Below, in pieces: positions 27,201-28,835 of a DNA stretch of 28,835 bases. The notes beneath the pieces were generated by a model. That model saw only the letters and a list, made by a program, of their open reading frames with translations, did not search any database and was not told the DNA's origin. The stretch is from contig PAHD01000007.1 in assembly GCA_002704685.1 (NCBI GenBank), forward strand, positions 118,056 to 146,890. The letters are read 5' to 3'. The translations under genes were made by a program, and so were the position numbers. This DNA is from Fidelibacterota bacterium (GTDB lineage: Bacteria; Fidelibacterota; Marinisomatia; SCGC-AAA003-L08; D37C17). Each line of letters starts with the position of its first letter. Position 1 is the stretch's first letter.

Positions 27201-27733
27201 GGTAGTTGAATATTACTATCTAAATTATCTAAATCTAAAAAACTATCTTGATGAATAGAGCTATTATCTTCATCTAAAAAATTAATATTAGTATTTAATT
27301 TATAAGCTTTTACATAATTTTCTGGGCTTGATTCTAAATTAAAAAAACTTATGTTTGAAGAATCTAATAAATTTTCATTTAAATCTGCAAAATCAATTAA
27401 AGCAGGTAGTTTGAGATCAATACTATTAATATTAAGTAAATTTTCATCAGTGCATAATGGATTATCAAAAAATAAATCCTTATTAATTTTTAAATAAAGA
27501 TATAAACTTTGATTTAAATTATCACTTCCTAAATAAAGTCTTGAACTTTCTCCTGAATTAAAATCGTTTTCTTGATAAGAAAAAGAAGTCTCAGGATTTA
27601 ACTTAAATATTTCAAAATTATAAACTTCTCCACCATCAGGAGTCATAATAACAGAAGAATCCTCTTTACAAGAAAAAAATAAAATTATAATAGCAAAGAG
27701 AAAGTAATTTAAAAAAATTATTTTTTTTTTCAT
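24224..27733 (-). CDS. Giant outer-membrane/surface lipoprotein with six Asp/Asn-rich repeats
   Basis: This 1169-residue protein has a lipoprotein signal peptide (lipobox FFSC, Cys at about residue 22) and no lysine-rich body. Residues about 45-320 resemble a DNRLRE-like beta domain (SSRLYLGSDNLNQSLYLYLKI through SPYLYIKYE). Residues about 445-870 contain six spaced repeats with G-T-E-N-N-x3-W-D, an Asp/Asn loop (for example DLNGNNQFD), and a closing F-x-DYG-x-D; these look like calcium-binding loops. The C-terminal about 200 residues form a second beta domain, closing IRISLSSED and YNPRLEIFYSE. Several Cys pairs suggest disulfides. It abuts the GT5-like gene, a position that in Bacteroidota I recall being held by DUF4270 lipoproteins. 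Membership of that family is only a guess. Confidence 0.8.
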   Translation of the reverse strand: MKKKIIFLNYFLFAIIILFFSCKEDSSVIMTPDGGEVYNFEIFKLNPETSFSYQENDFNSGESSRLYLGSDNLNQSLYLYLKINKDLFFDNPLCTDENLLNINSIDLKLPALIDFADLNENLLDSSNISFFNLESSPENYVKAYKLNTNINFLDEDNSSIHQDSFLDLDNLDSNIQLPVNISNIFDYISIDLRGYLLSEYTLNDSQYDCTNLNYDECLCSSFENEQCIVLNDECYWNNPNNEQTGSFCFNKQSLALEMMIEDFCNGSADDFDIVIEFNNSNLTTKVIELFSTNNSNIYNSPYLYIKYEVNSSTQEYINRFSIESVLSDYFEDSNFFSNETSESDLLGTVIGLDPSIINLVNLDNENNLDCSIDDCLNIESGTIIEENFNDVIFEYIIDLNDEISNSYDEVNFYFNNVNFVFQDLDPNLDNWNDCGSDGDCMVIDEDGSQNNSIYDLGENLENNLSWDYQDINNNNEFDYLYDVFEAFDDYGLDSCKDQDEAGNNICDTENSLFNDQGTENNNIWDQSEEGYDGDGLCEKGECENFYDLGFDLVDDSFESGCFNSENIYGLSIDLALNLTYEEIFNDFVSQNNQDVKLDTYTNELNQTICGELHWELNCQTCSLNDPNGDNYSIDPNQDDYNLEFNPQGTESNFLWDYEDLDNNQEFNIEFDSYEYFLDYGIDGIPDLYENYNLNVDDDNYNVDSNPTGTENNRKWDYIDLNGNNQFDIDYDLYEPFFDYGLDQLLSYQEEGFNSNGKQNNLTYDYFNDGLRENFDDYGLDQCIDILEIGSENCCDDSSCDNANLDLNNDNYIIDPNNDNYDSTSNPSGTENNGLLDWTDGNEDSVWSSYDEGEKWYDYGFDHTENTEETNYYANLANLTLGSNLYSLSIESSEYNPESNNLIEFSQPSFSLDDQLALWISSIERIADKKYKIKVNVYSLLEVKAFQFQLKHIPFSTEIDVVDNQTLYIFPYEFNDDNNNLFPESTEIVENGSKYILDATLYNLPEFCENNECNQNNTYSSEKINLCYGYGIKSSLDFISDNYSLDSFINNHSNSNISNEFSNLILYFDKTENSNHNVKNESEILFEFLNQDQSNYEVFDYISNQMVTESMDSIKINVGSLIQKYINNDYVYDGIRISLSSEDFNFNNLSIIYDENDTRYNPRLEIFYSE
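25130..26410 (-). repeat. Six degenerate protein repeats inside the lipoprotein gene
   Basis: Six copies of a G-[TSK]-[EQ]-[NS]-N-x3-[WYL]-D motif begin at about 26395, 26185, 25792, 25612, 25468 and 25252 (minus strand). Each is followed 20-40 residues later by a D-[YL]-G-[LIF]-D motif. Spacing between copies is about 70, 131, 60, 48 and 72 residues. The third and fourth copies are the most alike. The DNA has diverged far more than the protein motif, so these are old repeats under protein-level constraint. Confidence 0.75.
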
Positions 27734-28540
27734 TTAAATCAATGATGATACTTCTTTGCTAACAGTATTAAAAATTTCTAATTTTTCACAACTTTTAAGG
27801 TTATCTAAAGGACCTACTATTTTATGCCTATTATCTTTTAATAAGGACTTAATTTTATTACTTTTCAAATCATTAAATACGAAAGTAAAATCACTGTTAT
27901 TGATTGCTAATTCCATCAGGTCTTGTGTTTTTTTTCGTTTATTATAATCTAAATTTAATTTTTCAAATATTTGATTCGAAAAATTAAATTGATCAGAATT
28001 ATTATGTAGGAAAAAGACTGTTTTAATATTTTTAAACCAAGAATCTTTTTTCATTCTTTTTTGTAAGAGTAAGGGTAATATTGAAGTTTGCCAATCATTA
28101 AAAATAATTACATCAGGAACCCAAAATAATTTTTTTAACGTTTCCAATGAAGATTCAACAAAAAACGAGAATTTCTCTTCATTATCCTTATAAAATCTCC
28201 CATTTCTAGATTTATAAAGTAATTCAGGTAAATCTTTAAAAAAATTATTAAACTCTAAAAAATAAATTTGGGATCTTGTATTAGGAATAAATGCAGATTT
28301 AATATTTGTGGAGAGTTTCTCATTCCAAATATCAATTTCCATATCTTTTAAACGTATAACTTCTCTTAAAATATATTTTCTTTCACTAATAAATCCATAT
28401 TTAGGATGAATAGTACGCATATCAAAATTTTCTAAATCATTCAAATAAATAGAAATAGATTTTGAAAATTCAGACAACGGGGTTGATTGAACGTACGGAG
28501 ATAGCTCAGATGTTAAATGATATATTTTAAGTGGTTTCAA
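27734..28540 (-). CDS. Glycogen-synthase-like GT5 N-terminal-domain protein, probably not a standard glycogen synthase
   Basis: This 268-residue protein matches only the N-terminal half of GT5 glycogen/starch synthases. KIYHLTSELSPY aligns with the start of GlgA, DMRTIHPKYG with 'dVRvilPrY', WVPDVIIFNDWQTSILPLLL with 'kPDivH.HDWhtgl.P', and KTVFFLHN with 'kTvfTiHN'. The second Rossmann domain is missing. The KTGGL loop that binds ADP-glucose reads QSTPL (residues 18-22). From memory, Bacteroidota encode similar about 270-residue proteins with 'RTFMPRYGNINERR...LHEVIRL', close to RTIHPKYGFISERKYILREVIRL here. The start is a TTG without a clear SD, chosen by family fit. The stop directly abuts the lipoprotein start. 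Confidence 0.82.
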   Translation of the reverse strand: MKPLKIYHLTSELSPYVQSTPLSEFSKSISIYLNDLENFDMRTIHPKYGFISERKYILREVIRLKDMEIDIWNEKLSTNIKSAFIPNTRSQIYFLEFNNFFKDLPELLYKSRNGRFYKDNEEKFSFFVESSLETLKKLFWVPDVIIFNDWQTSILPLLLQKRMKKDSWFKNIKTVFFLHNNSDQFNFSNQIFEKLNLDYNKRKKTQDLMELAINNSDFTFVFNDLKSNKIKSLLKDNRHKIVGPLDNLKSCEKLEIFNTVSKEVSSLI

Positions 28541-28557
28541 TATATATTAATTTACAA

Positions 28558-28579
28558 ATTGAATTCTATTAAATTCAAT
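28558..28579 (-). other. Short inverted repeat between rodA and the GT5-like gene
   Basis: An eight-base inverted repeat (ATTGAATT and AATTCAAT) is separated by six nt. It sits about 10 nt past the rodA stop. The stem is AT-rich with only two GC pairs and no strong T tract, so it would be at best a weak terminator or a processing structure. Confidence 0.3.
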
Positions 28580-28589
28580 CTATATAATA

Positions 28590-28835
28590 TTAAATATGAT
28601 TATTAATAATATTATTAATCAATCCTACTCCAATACTGCAAGTTAATAAGAATGATCCACCATAACTTATAAAAGGAACAGGCAAGCCAGTTACAGGTAA
28701 TAATCCAGAAATCATACCCATATTTATTATTATATGCATAAAAATCAGACTACTTAGACCAATTAATAAAGTACTTATAAAATTATTTTCTATTCTCTGA
28801 GAAAAATCTAGAACCCAATATACAAACCATATAAG
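28590..28835 (-). CDS. rodA: Rod shape-determining protein RodA, C-terminal part (cut by window edge)
   Basis: RodA is the SEDS-family peptidoglycan glycosyltransferase that works with PBP2 in cell elongation. I translated the last 81 codons myself; the 5' part lies beyond the window. The fragment contains two to three helices and the SEDS signature MHIIINMGMISGLLPVTGLPVPFISYGGS, corresponding to the Prosite FtsW/RodA/SpoVE pattern. It then has LLTCSIGVGLINNI and a stop at 28590-28592. 'INMGM...GLLPVTGLPVPFISYGGS' with a short C-terminus fits RodA better than FtsW, which usually has 'lGllP.tGl.LPfiSyGgSs' plus a longer tail. RodA is the likelier choice of the two. Confidence 0.9.
   Translation of the reverse strand, partial: LIWFVYWVLDFSQRIENNFISTLLIGLSSLIFMHIIINMGMISGLLPVTGLPVPFISYGGSFLLTCSIGVGLINNIINNHI

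Noticed and set aside
28558..28579. Terminator between rodA and the GT5-like gene
   Set aside because: The stem is short, mostly A-T and lacks a T tract; I keep it only as a low-confidence inverted repeat.
1..28835. tRNA, rRNA, insertion sequence, phage or integron features
   Set aside because: No GC-rich structured RNA segment, transposase-like ORF, terminal inverted repeats or integrase was seen on either strand.

Overview
The window is very AT-rich (I estimate about 25-30% G+C by eye), tightly packed and uses the standard genetic code, with TAA, TAG and TGA all serving as stops. All 26 genes lie on the minus strand and are transcribed from high to low coordinates. The gene set points to a diderm of the Fibrobacterota-Chlorobiota-Bacteroidota (FCB) branch. 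The evidence is two PorV/FadL-like outer-membrane barrels, a C-terminal type IX secretion sorting domain, a DUF5683 protein, BamD, an Mla (MCE) transporter, and a single-domain glycogen-synthase-like protein of the kind I recall from Bacteroidota. The compact, AT-rich, marine-like style fits Candidatus Marinimicrobia (SAR406). That is an inference; no rRNA or species marker is present.

In transcription order, the upstream block (28835 to 17564) starts with the 3' end of rodA. It continues with a GT5-only glycogen-synthase-like protein, a 1169-residue lipoprotein with six Asp/Asn-rich repeats, an outer-membrane barrel protein and a secreted TPR protein. Next come rpiB, glyA and the lipid-transport genes mlaE-mlaF-mlaD. 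The only sizeable gap (17345-17563, 219 bp) follows. It holds a terminator-like hairpin with a T tract 29 nt before the next start codon.

The downstream block (17344 to 1) runs: a PorV-like barrel with a large insertion; an M6-type protein with a sorting domain but a degenerate zinc motif; a gluzincin/beta-propeller/barrel protein; DUF5683; bamD; nadD; a Na+/Ca2+-exchanger-family protein; ftsE-ftsX; grpE-dnaJ; a three-gene set resembling a minimal type IV pilus/type II secretion inner-membrane platform; rsmD; and the 5' part of coaD. Nearly every junction is a 1-8 nt overlap or a spacer of a few nt, so long translationally coupled operons are likely. Envelope assembly and secretion genes are interleaved with housekeeping genes.

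The points most worth attention are: the M6 homologue that has lost its catalytic Glu and second His; glyA, whose homology extends upstream of any AUG/GUG/UUG codon; a DnaJ that keeps only the two inner zinc-finger motifs; the GT5-like protein with an altered ADP-glucose loop, directly abutting the repeat lipoprotein; and the uncharacterised PilM/PilN/pseudopilin-like trio behind dnaJ.
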